From Vermamoeba vermiformis (taxonomy: Eukaryota > Tubulinea > Echinamoebida): a DNA stretch of 64,000 nucleotides. The DNA lies in assembly GCA_045837725.1 (NCBI GenBank), contig JBEWZL010000219.1:62001-126000 (forward strand). The letters run 5' to 3'. This document shows, piece after piece, positions 34,201 to 46,058 of this stretch (position 1 is its first letter; every line of letters begins with the position of its first letter). The position numbers and the translations under genes were made by a program. The notes under the pieces are model-generated. The model did no database searches. It was not told the origin of the DNA and saw only the letters and a list, made by a program, of their open reading frames with translations.

Positions 34201-36979
34201 GAAAATAGTCAGCAGTAATAACGCTGCTGTCAGTTACTGTAATTAACTTTATATTAATAGAATAGATGCTTACCGAAGTGGATATAATTCTCTCAGAAAT
34301 TCGTTTGAGTTGTTCCATTAACGACAGACTTGGTTTGTTGTCCTGTTACAATGAAAGTAGTGATATATTAGCGAGATGAGCCGCGCATTAACAATGTGCA
34401 AGAGAGTTGGAATAAGATTATTATTGTCGAGCATGTTTTGAAGAAATGATTGCTGGATCTGATCCGCTGAAATTTAGCACGACATTCTTGTTCAAATCCA
34501 ATAACAAATATAAAGTCCTCTTGTGCAGTGTTTGTGAAGTAAAAACAATTGAAAAAAAATAAAACCGAGAAGGCCGCGAGAGTAATTCACTAAACTCAAC
34601 AACCGGCTAAATTAGCACGTGGCTTTCCAAATAAGGAAAGAAAGCGTGGCTGAGGTGAAAGTTAGGCTGACTTACCAAACTAGCTGTGTGAGGCGTTGCG
34701 AAGAACAATTTCATCCTATTGAGAGTTAGCTTCGTGTTGCAGTGAGATCCGGATCTAGATCCACTTACCGTGACAAATACGCATCGAGATCGTTGTTGAA
34801 TTCGCTCAATAAGATATCTACTTGTTGCTTCAGCTTCACTATTGTCGTGACAAGAGTAGTCCGTTCAAGAATAAAGTTAGCAGAGTGACGCTTTTTCCTC
34901 TTGGTCACGGGCGAAGTGTTGGTGCCATTGCGCTGAAACATGACGGGGCCAGTCATCGCGCGGTGACGGCCATATGACGCACCGAACTCACTGCCCATGC
35001 TGACTGAGAGCGGCGAGACTGCTTTGTTCTCGTTGTTCTTGGCCGCTGCTGAGCTCTGTGCACTCGTGTTGCCATTGACTGCACTGGGCACGGGTGAGGT
35101 TGGTGCTGAAGGCATGTCATCGGGCAAGAAGTACCACGCATCGACTTCACTCTTCGAGTCTTGGGGCGGACTAGAAGGGTTGGTGCGAGGAGACACCAGG
35201 GCTGATTCTTCGTCCGACTCCGAGTCTTGGTGCACGGGCATGGTCACACTGATAGGGACGTGACTGCTGCTCAAATTCAAGAATTTCTTGGAATTGTTTT
35301 CATAGGACTCGTGCAGTGGTTTGTAAGCGGGCATTGATGCGGCTAAATCGAATTTGGGTGGGATCTGCGCTGCTCGTGAAACACGTCTCTTCTCTGAACC
35401 CTTGGGTGGTGTAATGGCACTAAAATAATATTTAATACCATGTCATTGCAAGTGAACAAAAAATTGTATCTTCGATCCAGATCGGATCCACAAAATGTAG
35501 ATCTCCATTCTCTCTTTCGTAATGCGTTGCTAATTGCTATAAATACGTACCACTGTGAAATAAATTTGTCCAAATTATATTCAAAATCATCCGCGGGATT
35601 GGAGCGTGAGACCACTGAAATCAGGGCAGTCAGCCACTCTTTGAAGTCGCGTTCATCATTCGCACAAATAAAATAAGGAGCCCACATATTCATTTTGTGC
35701 CTATTAGAGCCATTAATGTCTATTCTGTTGCATTGCGTTTTCATGGTTGCATAAATAATTACCGAATTGTGAAACAAAATTTTCTCTCTTTTTCTGGTGC
35801 AGCTCGCAGAATGGTATCAGTGAGCGGAATAACTCCTAGAGGCTTAGTGACCTGTAAGGTGCAACAAGGCGTTAATACAATAGAGCCCTGGTAGATATTT
35901 TAAAGGCGAATTAAATCGTCGCGTACCTGCTTGTTCTTGAAGTAATACAACCGTTCTTTTTTCAACACGAACCACCGTACTTTCCACGTCTTTAGCACGT
36001 GTCCTGTTCATGAATTAGCACTCGCTGTAGGCCTATAGAGTGATCAGGGTACTTGCCTTCTTTGGTTAAAAATCCCTCCTTGTCGGGCACCGAAAGTGAC
36101 TCAAAAGTCGGCTGCAACCAGAAAATTATTAGTAATACGTAACATGCATATTATATTGGCCTATATATGGTTGGAATATTGGACTCACGTTGTTCTCGGG
36201 CTTGAGCCAATTAATGAAATAGTTGCATGCCGTTAATGGATAGTTGGCAATAATTGAATGCAAATACCGTTGCAATAGTGCTTTTCGCTCCGCTCTGTAA
36301 CATGATTAATTATATGCTTTATAGAGTGTGTTACAACAGCGGATCTTACCGTAAGATCTCATCCGTTGGTGATCTCCACCACCAAGTCTTAGGCAAAAAT
36401 ACTTTATTCGTTTTCTCGGGGAATAGTGACTTTAACTATAATACATTCGCATTAGTATTAATTTCGGAAGACGTGTTGAGCCTTAAAATAGGCGATTGAT
36501 TTTTCTTTTGAATAATCGATACATTATAGCCGGCTATAATAATTCTTAATAATATGTCCTATATGCTCCACGTACCTCTTGATCGAGCTCTAAGAACTGA
36601 GAGTATCGTCGGAATATTTTCCATTTACTGCGTCCCAATTCAACTTGCAGGAGATAGGACTGAAAAAAATTAAAGAATTAAATATAGTTCACATTATAAT
36701 TGCCTTGGATAGGCTGCATCATACAAATTAAATAATTTGCCTCGTTGAATTGTCATATTAGAAACGTGTATCAATTTTTTATTCCCAACAGCCGAAAACG
36801 ATCCATTGAATTAAGTAATAATGATTTTTTATTCGAGGTTAATAGAAAATGAAAATTGTTTTAATATTAAAATGTTATCTTTTGTAGCGTTTTCCCAAAC
36901 TTACCGCAAACGGAGACAAATCTGAATCCAATAAAATTTCGCTGGACAATACGCTTAGTTTAAGCGTTTGATGAGACAT
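31230..36979 (-). CDS. PX-PH-zinc finger AGC kinase (IREH1/MAST/Rim15-like)
   Basis: The largest gene here, with about twenty exons. From ATG 36979 a PX domain is read ([20 protein letters not shown], then [30 protein letters not shown]), followed by a PH domain ([38 protein letters not shown]; end [15 protein letters not shown]). A long Ser/Pro-rich linker leads to a Cys2-His-Cys finger ([22 protein letters not shown], quoted as VCRICE ... EHTKYC), the mark of plant IRE/IREH kinases. The kinase is complete: [59 protein letters not shown]. About 45 extra residues lie between DFG and the PDYLSPE motif, as in MAST/Greatwall/Rim15. An AGC tail follows. One intron (36004-36056) is GC-AG. PX and PH suggest control by phosphoinositides. 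Confidence 0.85.
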
Positions 36980-37441
36980 TTCGTCATTTATGTCCGCATC
37001 GATTTTATCTATATCTTCGATGCTTGTCTCCATCATTTTTTAACTGTGAATTGCAATTCGCCCGATCAATATACTCCACGCAGGCAAAGTCAAGCTGTAT
37101 TCGAGTATTTTACCATAATTATAAATAAAGCCTCTATTGCTCTATGTACGTAAATTTTAATGCATATCGCTCAGAGGTTAAATCACAACGTAACATTCTC
37201 TTTATCAACTTTATTTCAGCCCTGAAATTCCCATTTACGCAACGTCAGGAAAAAGAGTCAAAGGCTTGTTTCTGTTAGTTGCATATTGGACAACTACTCG
37301 TGCATCAATTACTCTGCAAATCGATTTGGGGGTGATCCGTCCTAACAGATCAGAACATTTTCTTCAGTTTTATTTTGTATTTACATCAATCTATTTCTAA
37401 CAAAATTGCCAGTTATTTTACAGGCTATTTATGCGTCGAGT
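36980..37441. other. Intergenic, upstream of PX-PH kinase and downstream of 37442 gene
   Basis: About 460 bp, AT-rich. It should hold the kinase promoter (minus strand, above 36979) and the 3' end of nothing on the right, since the next gene's stop is at 37442. I see no exon or RNA signal. Confidence 0.4.
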
Positions 37442-40189
37442 TCAATCGTTTTTCACTGTAGCTTCGCTTTGTGTTGTCGCGTGACCGTTGGTTTCCTTAC
37501 TCACTTCCGCGCCGTTAGTATTAACATTGCTACTGTTGTTTGTATTTGCCGCAGTAGTCACTGGCGCGCTTTCATCGCGAGGCTTAACTGGCTCTTCTTT
37601 TTTCGGTAGAAGATTTTTATCGAGGTCCAAAGAGCTAAGCGGTGGCAAGATATTGTTGTTCAATTTGTTCGTGTCTTCTGTTTTGATCGGTGGCAGCGGT
37701 ACTGTTTCTAACTTTGGCTCTAGACCTACGAGTGATATAACCTATGAATACACATACTTGTGGTAGCCAGACATCGTGGACACGTACCTAAAGTAGGAGG
37801 TCGCATGTTGGGTGGAGGCACAGTTTGCATGTAAGGGAAGGCAGGGTTGGGTGCAGTACTGTACATTGGAGGCATAGGCGGGGCCACTGGATAGCCTGGC
37901 ATAGGACTGGGTCCGGGCATCATTTGTGGGGGCATCGCTGCGAGGCCTGGGTGACCTGATTGTATATGATTAATTACATCGATGTTATTTGGCTTCAGAC
38001 TAGTAAACGTACCATAAGGAGGTGGTGGATAGCTCGGCATCATCGCAGATTGCTGTTGTTGTTGTTGTGCCATGAGCTGTATCGCTTGTTAGTCGTTGCT
38101 CGGAGTCAATGTTAACACGTACCCTTCGGAAATGTTCCGAGCGCTCTTTAGCCACTCGCGCTTCGTAAGTAGGATCAAGCGAGACTGGTTGAAGATATTT
38201 TTGGGTGAAATTTACATTCGGCGGGGCCTGACAGATTGGCGTTAAATTATTGTTGGCACTCAATCTGTTAATACTTACCGTTAAGAAAGAGTATTTTTGG
38301 TGATAAAATATATAATATGCTATTGCTACATGTGTTGAACATCGTCGGTAGGTTCGTTGTCGACCGTTGAATGTGATATTCTGCGCGGGAATTAATAAAA
38401 TTGAAAACTTAAAATTAACGATTTAAACTCACTGGATTGATATTCTTTAATGAGCCCGGAGCACTTCCTTTCAAGGCTGTGAAGTGCGGTGGAGATGTAA
38501 CGTAGTTTCTTGCTGTTTCGAAGTCATAGAGCTCTGTTGGGTTCAAATTAGTACATTCCAAAAAAGGAAAATTCTCTTGCTTACCCTCCCCTTGGGGCTG
38601 TTGCTTGATGGGTGTAGTAGTGACTGAAGTGGATGTGGGTGATTGCGCTGTTTTCTTTTTCTCGTCGCGTCCTTTCGTAGGGCTTACCAAGCTTTGATCC
38701 GGCGAGCGAGCACTCTCGGTAGTGCCTTTCTTTGACTCTTTTGCACCATCTGTCTTTTGTCCTATAATTTGAATCGTTAATAAATATTGTACGGTCAACA
38801 AAGTGGCGCGCAGATTTCAATCTCCCGCCAATCTCGTAAAAGAATTGCAAAGATTTTAATAAATTTCTTAGTCATGCCAAGATGTATTGCTAACACTTAC
38901 TTTTGGGTTCTCGCTGATCTAATAAGAATATCGATGCTTCGGCTAAGCCAAGTAACGAAGACACAGCTGCATCCTCAAAAGCGCTCTATTGTAAGAAAAG
39001 CTTAGTCCTTTGCCAATAAGATATAAAGTAATCGATTGTGTATTGTTGCAAAGCTGAATGCTATATTTCAAAAGAGCTTCTCCTTAGTAGATAATAGTAG
39101 TTTACCTCGTCGCTGCCACCATTAGCACCATCTTGTTGCTTTGGTTCGATAGAGGCGCGCGTTCTCTTTCTGGAACCCGAAGTGGAGACACTTTTCGGCT
39201 ATAATTATGAATTAGAATTAAATTAGCAAAAGTTTTCGACGAGATCCGATTTATTAAAAAGATACTGCGTGGGAGTGTGATTCACAATTCGAACAAATAT
39301 CATATCTAATAGAAATTAAATTGCCTGCTTACCTCAGCCTCTTCGAATGAGTCATCTTGGTCCACATTGTCTTTTCTCGTAGAACGCGGATTCCTCGATC
39401 GCGTGTTGTAGGGAGCTGGTAATTCATCAAATGATTAGCCACAAATCAAGCATTCATATCATTATGTAGTTCCACTATAAATATGTTTATATGTATAATT
39501 TAAAGAAAAGGCGTAATAAACGTTTCACAAAAGTAATTCAATGATAGGACAGGTCTAAAAATCCACCGCATCATCCGTTTTACACAAGCCAATTAATTTA
39601 TGCGCGATTTAAAGTGATCGAAAGAGTAAATTGCGTAACTGTAATGCGAAGGAGTCGATAACTATAAATAGATCTGGGCTCGTTCGAACGAGAAAAGATT
39701 AATTAACCAGTCATGATATTGCTATGACTCAGAATAATATGATCACTAAAGAACGGTGTTTCAAACATGAATCACCAGCAACTACACTTGCGTGAAACGT
39801 TTTAAAATTTGTGCAATGGAATGGATGACGGAGTAAAATCAAGAAATCTGCTGCTTACCGTTTGCCTGGCGTGTGCTAGCTCTTCCACCTTTTCTTGTTT
39901 CTCGTCCACGGGACTCTCCTCGCTGAAATTGGATCCGGGCAGTTAGAACGAGATGAGAAAAAGAACACACTTGCCGCAAAAGCAGTGAGAATGAAGAAAA
40001 AAAACTTACCCTCGATGAGTTACCATAATCTGTATCTTCTCCGTCGCTATCGAGCTCATATTCCGCTTCGTCGACATCTTCCGACCACTTTTTGTTTCGA
40101 ATACTGTTAGTTGCACTCCGCAACACCATTTTCTTTGCTTCATCGCCACCGTCTGATGAATTGTCTTTATTTTTGCTTGAATCGCTCAT
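37442..40189 (-). CDS. Disordered nuclear-type protein, unknown family
   Basis: ATG 40189 opens MSDSSKNKDNSSDGGDEAKK, preceded by an in-frame stop. The N-terminus alternates acidic (DVDEAEYELDSDGEDTDYG) and basic Arg/Gly segments (SRGRETRKGGRASTR, YNTRSRNPRSTRK), suggesting nuclear location and chromatin or RNA contact. The middle holds the only conserved-looking block (FPFLECTNLNPTELYDFETA, NYVTSPPHFTALKGS, APPNVNFTQKYLQPVSLDP, EARVAKERSEHFRRV). After a CAA-rich poly-Gln run comes a Pro/Met-rich stretch (PYPPPPYG, PPQMMPGPSPMPGYPVAPP) and a Lys/Glu/Asn tail. It looks like a transcription or chromatin co-factor, but I cannot name it. About eight exons; stop TGA 37442-37444. A non-coding upstream exon around 40440-40475 is possible. 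Confidence 0.6.
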
Positions 40190-40976
40190 TATCTCGGATA
40201 TTCTCGTTGCTTATCGTTTTGGATTTGCAAATAACTCTTTTGATACAGAGTCTGAATAAATCTTAAATTATGATTTTTTGGTATTGCCTCGAATGTACTC
40301 TATCAAGGACTGTATATTCCTGCTTTATCAAACGGTGTTAATGAGATTATAATTGAATCTACGATTATTCTTGATGCGATATTTAAGAAATTTAAATCAT
40401 TCCCTCGGAGGTGTTGGCGAATATTGTACCCACCTATTGGAAGTTCATCAGTAATCTGTGGCTCCCTAATATCAACAAATAAATTGGTCAGTGTTCGGGC
40501 GAATTGTTACAGCAGATCCATTCCAAATCACATGCAGAGCAAGAAATATAATAAAGATGTCTTAAAGTACTCACCTTAGTGCTAATACAGAACGGTGCAA
40601 TGAAATGTTTCGTCTTCGAAGTGTGATTTTATTTGTTTGTGCACAAAATAGCAGTTCTGAGAGTTTTGAGTTAAAATTGATAAAACCGAGGTTAAAAAAT
40701 CGAATTCGTCCCAAGATCCTCCGCCGACACTTCAACTAAATACTATATTGAGAATGAGATATGAAATGAATTTTTCAACGCCCTAAGAAAACAGTTTGGC
40801 TTTGATCTGCTGTCAAGCTGTCTCTAGAATATTCTGGATCTGTCCAAACTAACTCCGTTGCTTTTACGCACGCGCCACAGCAAGATAATTGTTAAGTTCC
40901 AATGCCGTTTGATATTAAATAATTAAGTGTCGACGTTGCATAAATTATTTATTCCGTTTTGACAAGAGCACCAGAA
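40190..40976. promoter_or_regulatory. Divergent promoter region with a heat-shock-element-like site
   Basis: About 790 bp between two diverging genes. 40822-40839 reads TCTCTAGAATATTCTGGATC-like, i.e. TCnnGAAnnTTCnnGAt, a near-perfect array of inverted heat-shock-factor units. The minus strand at about 40475-40440 looks like a 5' exon (acceptor TTGATATTAG, then donor GTGGGT) of the 37442-40189 gene. The rest shows nothing clear. Confidence 0.45.
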
Positions 40977-43377
40977 ATGACCGGTATAATCACGTATAGC
41001 TATGACTTAGCAAGTATTAATATATTAATTAGAGTGGCCTTTGCGATTTAAAATCGTCCTTGTCTTCGTCGTTACAATCGCTCTTGGATTGCCTGTTTGG
41101 TGGCACACCACACGAGTGTATAGAGCAGATCTGCCCTTCGAAGAAATTTCTCGTGTCGTTGACAAAGAGGTATGTAATATATCGTTCGTTAATAAGCGAC
41201 GGTAATTGAATATTTGGTGCAGCTAGAAAAAAATGCCTGAAATTTTCAATTTGATTGTTAATTATCAATTAGTCAATAATTTATATTCAATGATATACAA
41301 AAAACAATAACGATAATTTTAATATATTTTTTAATGGATAATAATTGAATTTTTTCCATAATTTTATTAGGTGTTTGCCGGGTGGCCCATTCACTTCGAT
41401 GTATACATTGTATCAAAATCATCTCAATCTGGCCTCGAATCAGCTTGCAAAGCTAAATTAGATCAAGTACAACAATCGCTGTCCTATCAGATCAAATACA
41501 CTGTTCAGTCTGTCGTGTTTGGCGACAAAAATAGCGCAGTGAAATTAGATGCATCAGCTTTGAAACTCGATAATAATGGTAGGCATAGTATTATAGTCCA
41601 TTCATAGTCGCATTCAAATTTTTTGGGCCTGAAACTAGCAAGATCCGGATCCAACCACTGTACTTATCGTTATTATTTAGCACTTGACAAGTTGTTGCAC
41701 GCGCAAGTACAACAGTCCACGCACAATGGACGCTACAAGATCTTTGTATTCGTCGATGATTCTGTGCAAAAGTCATCAGCTGTCATGGGCAAATACAGAC
41801 ACAGCTGGATCAAGTCCACGACTCAGACCAATCAAGGTATGGCATAATCATATGTACCTTGTCGAGTACTAACAGCACTATTAGTATCAAATCTGCTTGG
41901 TGAAGTGTTGTCGCACTACTTGGACACCATTGCAGCTGTTGACACGGTATGTTTCAGTAGATTTTCTGACACTTGCAATTAATATCATTATGCTACAGAC
42001 CCAGCAAAATATGATCACTCTCAAGCCCTCGCAAGAGTACCACATTTCATTCAGTTTGGTCAATGCTGACCCTGAGTCGAGAATCGTGACTTGGGACTTT
42101 GAAAGCATCAACGAGAGTACGTTACTCACACATTCCACCCTACTTAGTTCGTTGCACTAATACTGATATCACACTTAGAGTACTTAAAGCCTATTCTTGA
42201 AGCCTACGCACCTCTCGGCAAGTTCACCGTTGACTCGCAAGTGCTGCACTATGCACCACTGTTGAAGCAGCCCAAGTTCGATAGTACCTCTGGCAATCAT
42301 TATTTCACACCGGAGTACTTGTCTTACTTCTTGAATTTGAACGAGTGGAAGTTGGGTAAGTTGTGACGAGTGTCTAGTAGTGAATTAACTTATCTATGAC
42401 ATCAATATAGACTTCACGACCAGCAACGAGCCCAACATCAACTTTATTCTTTACATCCCTCGCAAGGCTCAAACTCCTTTGCGCATTCGTAACAGCGATG
42501 GTAAGCCTATTCATCGATATTGTCATATGATCATTCTTTGCCTGACTGTTCTGTGACAGGTACCTACTCGGCCACGGAGCCCGACGCCTTTTTGATCCCT
42601 CAATGGGGAGGTGTTGTCATTTACAACGTCGCTGCCTCGACTCCACTGCACTCTGAAGTTGTGCTGAACGATGAAAATACCTTGCCGATCGTCCAAGCCT
42701 TTGTCTCGCAATTGAGATCTTTGTTAGGCATTGGCGCACCGAAGCACAAGAGTGTTACTGTCTTAACTGATGGCAAGCGTGGTGCTGCTGAATGGGAGCT
42801 CGATGTCACTGTGCGCAAGACTATTTTGAACAACTTGCGTCAGAGTAAGTCCCGCTTGAGACGCGATTTGTCCGTTATTAACAACTGATTCGCAGCTCAA
42901 CACACATTGAAGACGTTCTCACGACTGATCCAAGAACTGGTCAACATCCCCGTGCCTGACTCACTGTTGGGCGATGTGCAAGCTGCTCTTTGGCAGTTCG
43001 ACAACAGCACTGACAGCTGTGCTCGTGGTCAGTATCAGAGTGCATTGAAGGCATCACAGTACGCGCACAAGGCCGCTGAAGGTAAGTGCAGAATGACACG
43101 TGTCAAACACTGACCTGTACTGACAATGTACCTTGCAGACTCGTTCTTCGCACCTAGCATGGTGGCAATGTTGTACTTCCCAGACGAGCACAAGTACGCC
43201 ATTTACTTGCCGCTGTTCTTGCCCGTGTTGTTGCCTGTCTTCACGGGTCTGCGCGCTGAACTGCGTCATTTGAAGGCAAAGCGAGCCCTGGCCAAGGCCA
43301 AAGCTGAGTCCGCTGCAAACACGAACAAGAAACAAGACGAGGACAAGCAGCCTGTTGAGACTAAGAAGAACAAATAA
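40977..43377 (+). CDS. PIGS: GPI transamidase subunit PIG-S
   Basis: Exon 1 is only MTE (ATG 40977), spliced to WPLRFKIVLVFVVTIALGLP, a membrane anchor followed by the family signature LPVWWHTTRVYRADLPFEEI. A large lumenal domain follows (VFAGWPIHFDVYIVSKS, NEPNINFILYIP-type, FLIPQWGGVVIYNV, IVQAFVSQLRSLLGIGAP, then QHTLKTFSRLIQELVNIPVP). A C-terminal helix (HKYAIYLPLFLPVLLPVFTG) precedes a Lys/Ala-rich cytosolic tail ending in KNK. PIG-S belongs to the five-subunit ER complex that attaches GPI anchors to proteins; PGAP2 of the same pathway lies 3 kb further on. The intron at 43083-43139 carries the palindrome TGACACGTGTCA. Stop TAA 43375-43377. Confidence 0.92.
43094..43105. repeat. Intronic palindrome TGACACGTGTCA (3 of 6)
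   Basis: Perfect copy 11 bp after the donor of a PIG-S intron; two further TGAC half-like units follow before the acceptor. Confidence 0.85.
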
Positions 43378-43507
43378 GACTCACTTATTGTCTGTATTAA
43401 TGTAATTAGTACAATGGTCATTAAAGCTGTTCATAGTTAAGCGTTGCTGTAAAGAGGAAAATAACTGTCAAACTGCATTTGATATTTTTGTTTTCAATTT
43501 CAACACG

Positions 43508-44476
43508 ATGGCAACAAATCAAGATTACAACGGAGAGTGGACCAAGGACAAGTGGTGCAAAGGTCCTGGATACATTGTTGAAGGTACTAAGCAACCTGCA
43601 TTAGCGCATCTAAGGAGAAAATCTTTACATATTTGTAGGCAATATTACACATAAACGAGTGCACACCGTGAAATTAACACAAAAAGAGCAATCGTCCAAT
43701 GCTCTGCCAACCAAATTTCTGGCCTTCAGAGTGGAATTGACTGCTGATCCTATCAAGAGTAATAAAAAATTTTAAAATTGCCTGCCAAGCTAATTAATAA
43801 CAGGAACATATGGCGCTGACGGACAAGAATTAGTCCCGAATTTAGGCACAACTGTCGGCAAAACTAAAGGATTTCTTCATCACATTGGTAAGGATCTCGC
43901 TTTCTGGATGAAAATGCACAATAAATCTAATTGACCTTGATATCAAATAGATAAAACCAAGGTCAAAGGAGATTTGACTAATGTCGCTGAACTGAACGCG
44001 GCTGTGGATGTCAGTTCCAAAGCCCTTCAACAAGCCTCACGCAGCGCACTGCACCCTAGTGTGAGCAATGTGTTCGAGTTCTGGGTCGATTGGAGCACAG
44101 TCCTCAACCTCGATGTCAATGTCGGCAAGTAAGTACACGCCCTTCCTGCTCGTGTCTGTTACATCGCATTGACGGCGCACGTCACTGACACTCGTTAGGG
44201 CTGTGAGACTGAAGACCATGGGCAACAGCATCTTTGTCGAGGCGATTGCTGTGTTGACCGGCAACAGTCAAAATGTCACGTACAGCGGTCAAGATGTCGG
44301 GGGTGTCTGGACCAAGTAAGTGCTCGTTCATTGCTACAGGTGATAGTATCTGTGATGCTCGACCCCTCCTCTAATCATATCGTATTCGCAGTAAGATTGT
44401 GGCGCAAGAAGTCGAGACGCCGTCCACGCAAACAGCTGCATTCAACAACCCATCGAATGACGACGAGTGGGATTGA
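43508..44476 (+). CDS. Unknown protein of about 220 residues
   Basis: ATG 43508 (MATNQDYNGEWTKDKWCKGP) and at least five short introns give a soluble protein with GNITHKRVHTVKLTQKEQS, LPTKFLAFRVELTADPIKS, NLGTTVGKTKGFLHHI, VFEFWVDWSTVLNLDVNVG and an acidic end NNPSNDDEWD. All joins are in phase, which supports the model. No signal peptide, membrane segment or recognised domain; the beta-rich look of the middle could fit a small sandwich or PH-like fold, but this is a guess. It starts 130 bp after PIG-S on the same strand. The intron near 44130-44200 contains CACGTCACTGACACTCG, related to the palindrome family. Stop TGA 44474-44476. Confidence 0.6.
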
Positions 44477-44842
44477 CACTGCTCTGGGATGTTGGCCGTA
44501 TCATCGTAAGTGTAATAAATAGTTGTTTGAATAGCTATATGGTATGCCGTGGTGCAATTAACCTCAGCTTCGTCCGTCTTCGTTCGTGCGCTCACTTCGT
44601 GATCCGAGTAACGATTGGAAATTATGAGGATTCGGTTATTGAAATCCTTACTGACCGATTAGCACGAGCCAACAACATCATATACTCATATCATCATAAC
44701 ATTAATTACTGCCAAATAACCGGTTCATTGAAAAAGTGCAGGACACATTTCCTCGGAGGAGCAAAATTAATTTCCGAAACAAGCAAATTAGTATGACTTA
44801 GATTGCTATAAGAGAACACGACATGTACTATACCAACTAAGT
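44477..44842. other. Intergenic, no gene seen
   Basis: About 370 bp with open but unsupported frames on both strands. GTAAGTGTAATAAATAG near 44510 resembles a donor without a matching exon. Probably 3' UTR of the unknown gene and promoter of the four-helix membrane gene. Confidence 0.35.
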
Positions 44843-45373
44843 ATGAATGAAGCATTACATCTATCGTCAACGAACAGAAAAGTTATGGCGATAGTTGTAT
44901 TCAATCGGACAATTGTCGCGCTCAGTGTAATGACATTGGTAGCATCCATGATGGTATTTGGCACTGCTATGGCATATATTGTAGACTTTCTAGTCGCTCT
45001 TCCGGCATTACTGATCGGATTTTGGCTAATTGTGGCGTGCGTGTTGGCGATAATAGGCGTAACAAAAGCAAATTATGTATTGATGTTGATGAGTGCTATA
45101 GGTACGTAATTATACAATATAATAATGTTTTCTAATTAAATTCTGTAATCATTCTGTCCCGATCTGCGTAAATTGACACGTGTCACAGGATCTAGCTTGG
45201 CCATCATAGTTTGTATAATTGAAGCGTGCCACTTGATTATTCAATATGTCAATTTAGTAGATTCGATTGTTTACACGGCAGTCTCAGCACTTTTGATTTC
45301 AGATGCAGCGTTGTCGATAGTACTAGCAGCACTCTTGATCAAACGACTTAATTATTTGTACAGCTTTCGATGA
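44843..45373 (+). CDS. Small four-helix membrane protein (tetraspan type), unknown
   Basis: Two exons, 44843-45101 and 45189-45373, give about 150 residues with four hydrophobic helices: VFNRTIVALSVMTLVASMMV, VALPALLIGFWLIVACVLAI, SLAIIVCIIEACHLIIQYV and AVSALLISDAALSIVLAALL. The topology resembles MARVEL- or tetraspan-type proteins, but there are no tetraspanin CCG cysteines. A second ATG lies at 44884. The single intron ends in TTGACACGTGTCACAG, one of the six perfect palindromes. Stop TGA 45371-45373. Confidence 0.6.
45174..45185. repeat. Intronic palindrome TGACACGTGTCA (4 of 6)
   Basis: Perfect copy 3 bp before the acceptor of the only intron in the four-helix membrane gene. Confidence 0.85.
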
Positions 45374-45616
45374 GTTATTTATTTATTAATGTATATATTG
45401 TTAGACAACACAGCCAAATCCTGCGGTTGCAAAATAAATCAATTGTAGATATTTTCACTGAACTGCTATGAACGAAACAGACAATACTAATGGAATATGA
45501 TTAATGTGGCTTTATTAACAACTAATTACATATGAAGTCTATCGATCAGTTGCTGTTCATTGACAATGTGGCAAATTGTTGAATTTCAGATCCGATAGAA
45601 CTCAGCATTGCACTGC

Positions 45617-46058
45617 TTATTGAATGTTGATCTTAGTCGAGGCGGGGGTCTTGACCTCAGGCTTGGGCATCGTCACTTCAAGCACGCCGTTGTTGAAGGT
45701 CGCTTGAATGGTGTTTGGATCCAGTCCTTCTGGCACCGCGAATGAGCGTTGGAACTTGCCGTAGGAGCGTTCAATGCGATGGAACTGTTCTTGCTCGTCC
45801 TTCTTCTCGAACTTGCGCTCACCGCTGATGGTCAGCACGCCCTTGTCGAGCTCGACATTGACGTGTTCTTTGGTCAGGCCAGGCAGTTCCGCGTGAATGA
45901 CGAACTCTTTCTCGGACTCGCGCACATCGACTTTGGGGCGCCAAGCAGCAAGATCTTTTTGAGCAGCACTGAACTCGGGCGAGAAGTACTTGTTCATCTG
46001 CTTCTGCACGTCAAAGAGGTCTTCGAAGGGGTCAGATGGCAAACCAGCGTGACAACAT
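45617..46058 (-). CDS. Small heat shock protein, Hsp20/alpha-crystallin family
   Basis: ATP-independent chaperone that holds unfolding proteins. The alpha-crystallin domain is complete: AAWRPKVDVRESEKEFVIHA, ELPGLTKEHVNVELDKGVLT, ISGERK, then YGKFQRSFAVPEGLDPNTIQ, ATFNNGVLEVTMPKPE and the short tail STKINIQ. Single exon with very biased codons, as expected of strong induced expression. The likely start is ATG 46058 (MLSRW), but a TTT run at 46041-46043 puts it one base out of frame with LPSDPFEDLFDVQKQMNKYF; without that base the N-terminus looks typical (cf. class I sHSPs, W-P-DPF). Otherwise the frame has no ATG start before the domain. Stop TAA 45617-45619. Confidence 0.88.

Noticed and set aside
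43508-44476. Arrestin or AP-subunit identity for the unknown protein
   Set aside because: Only a vague beta-rich impression; no motif supports it.
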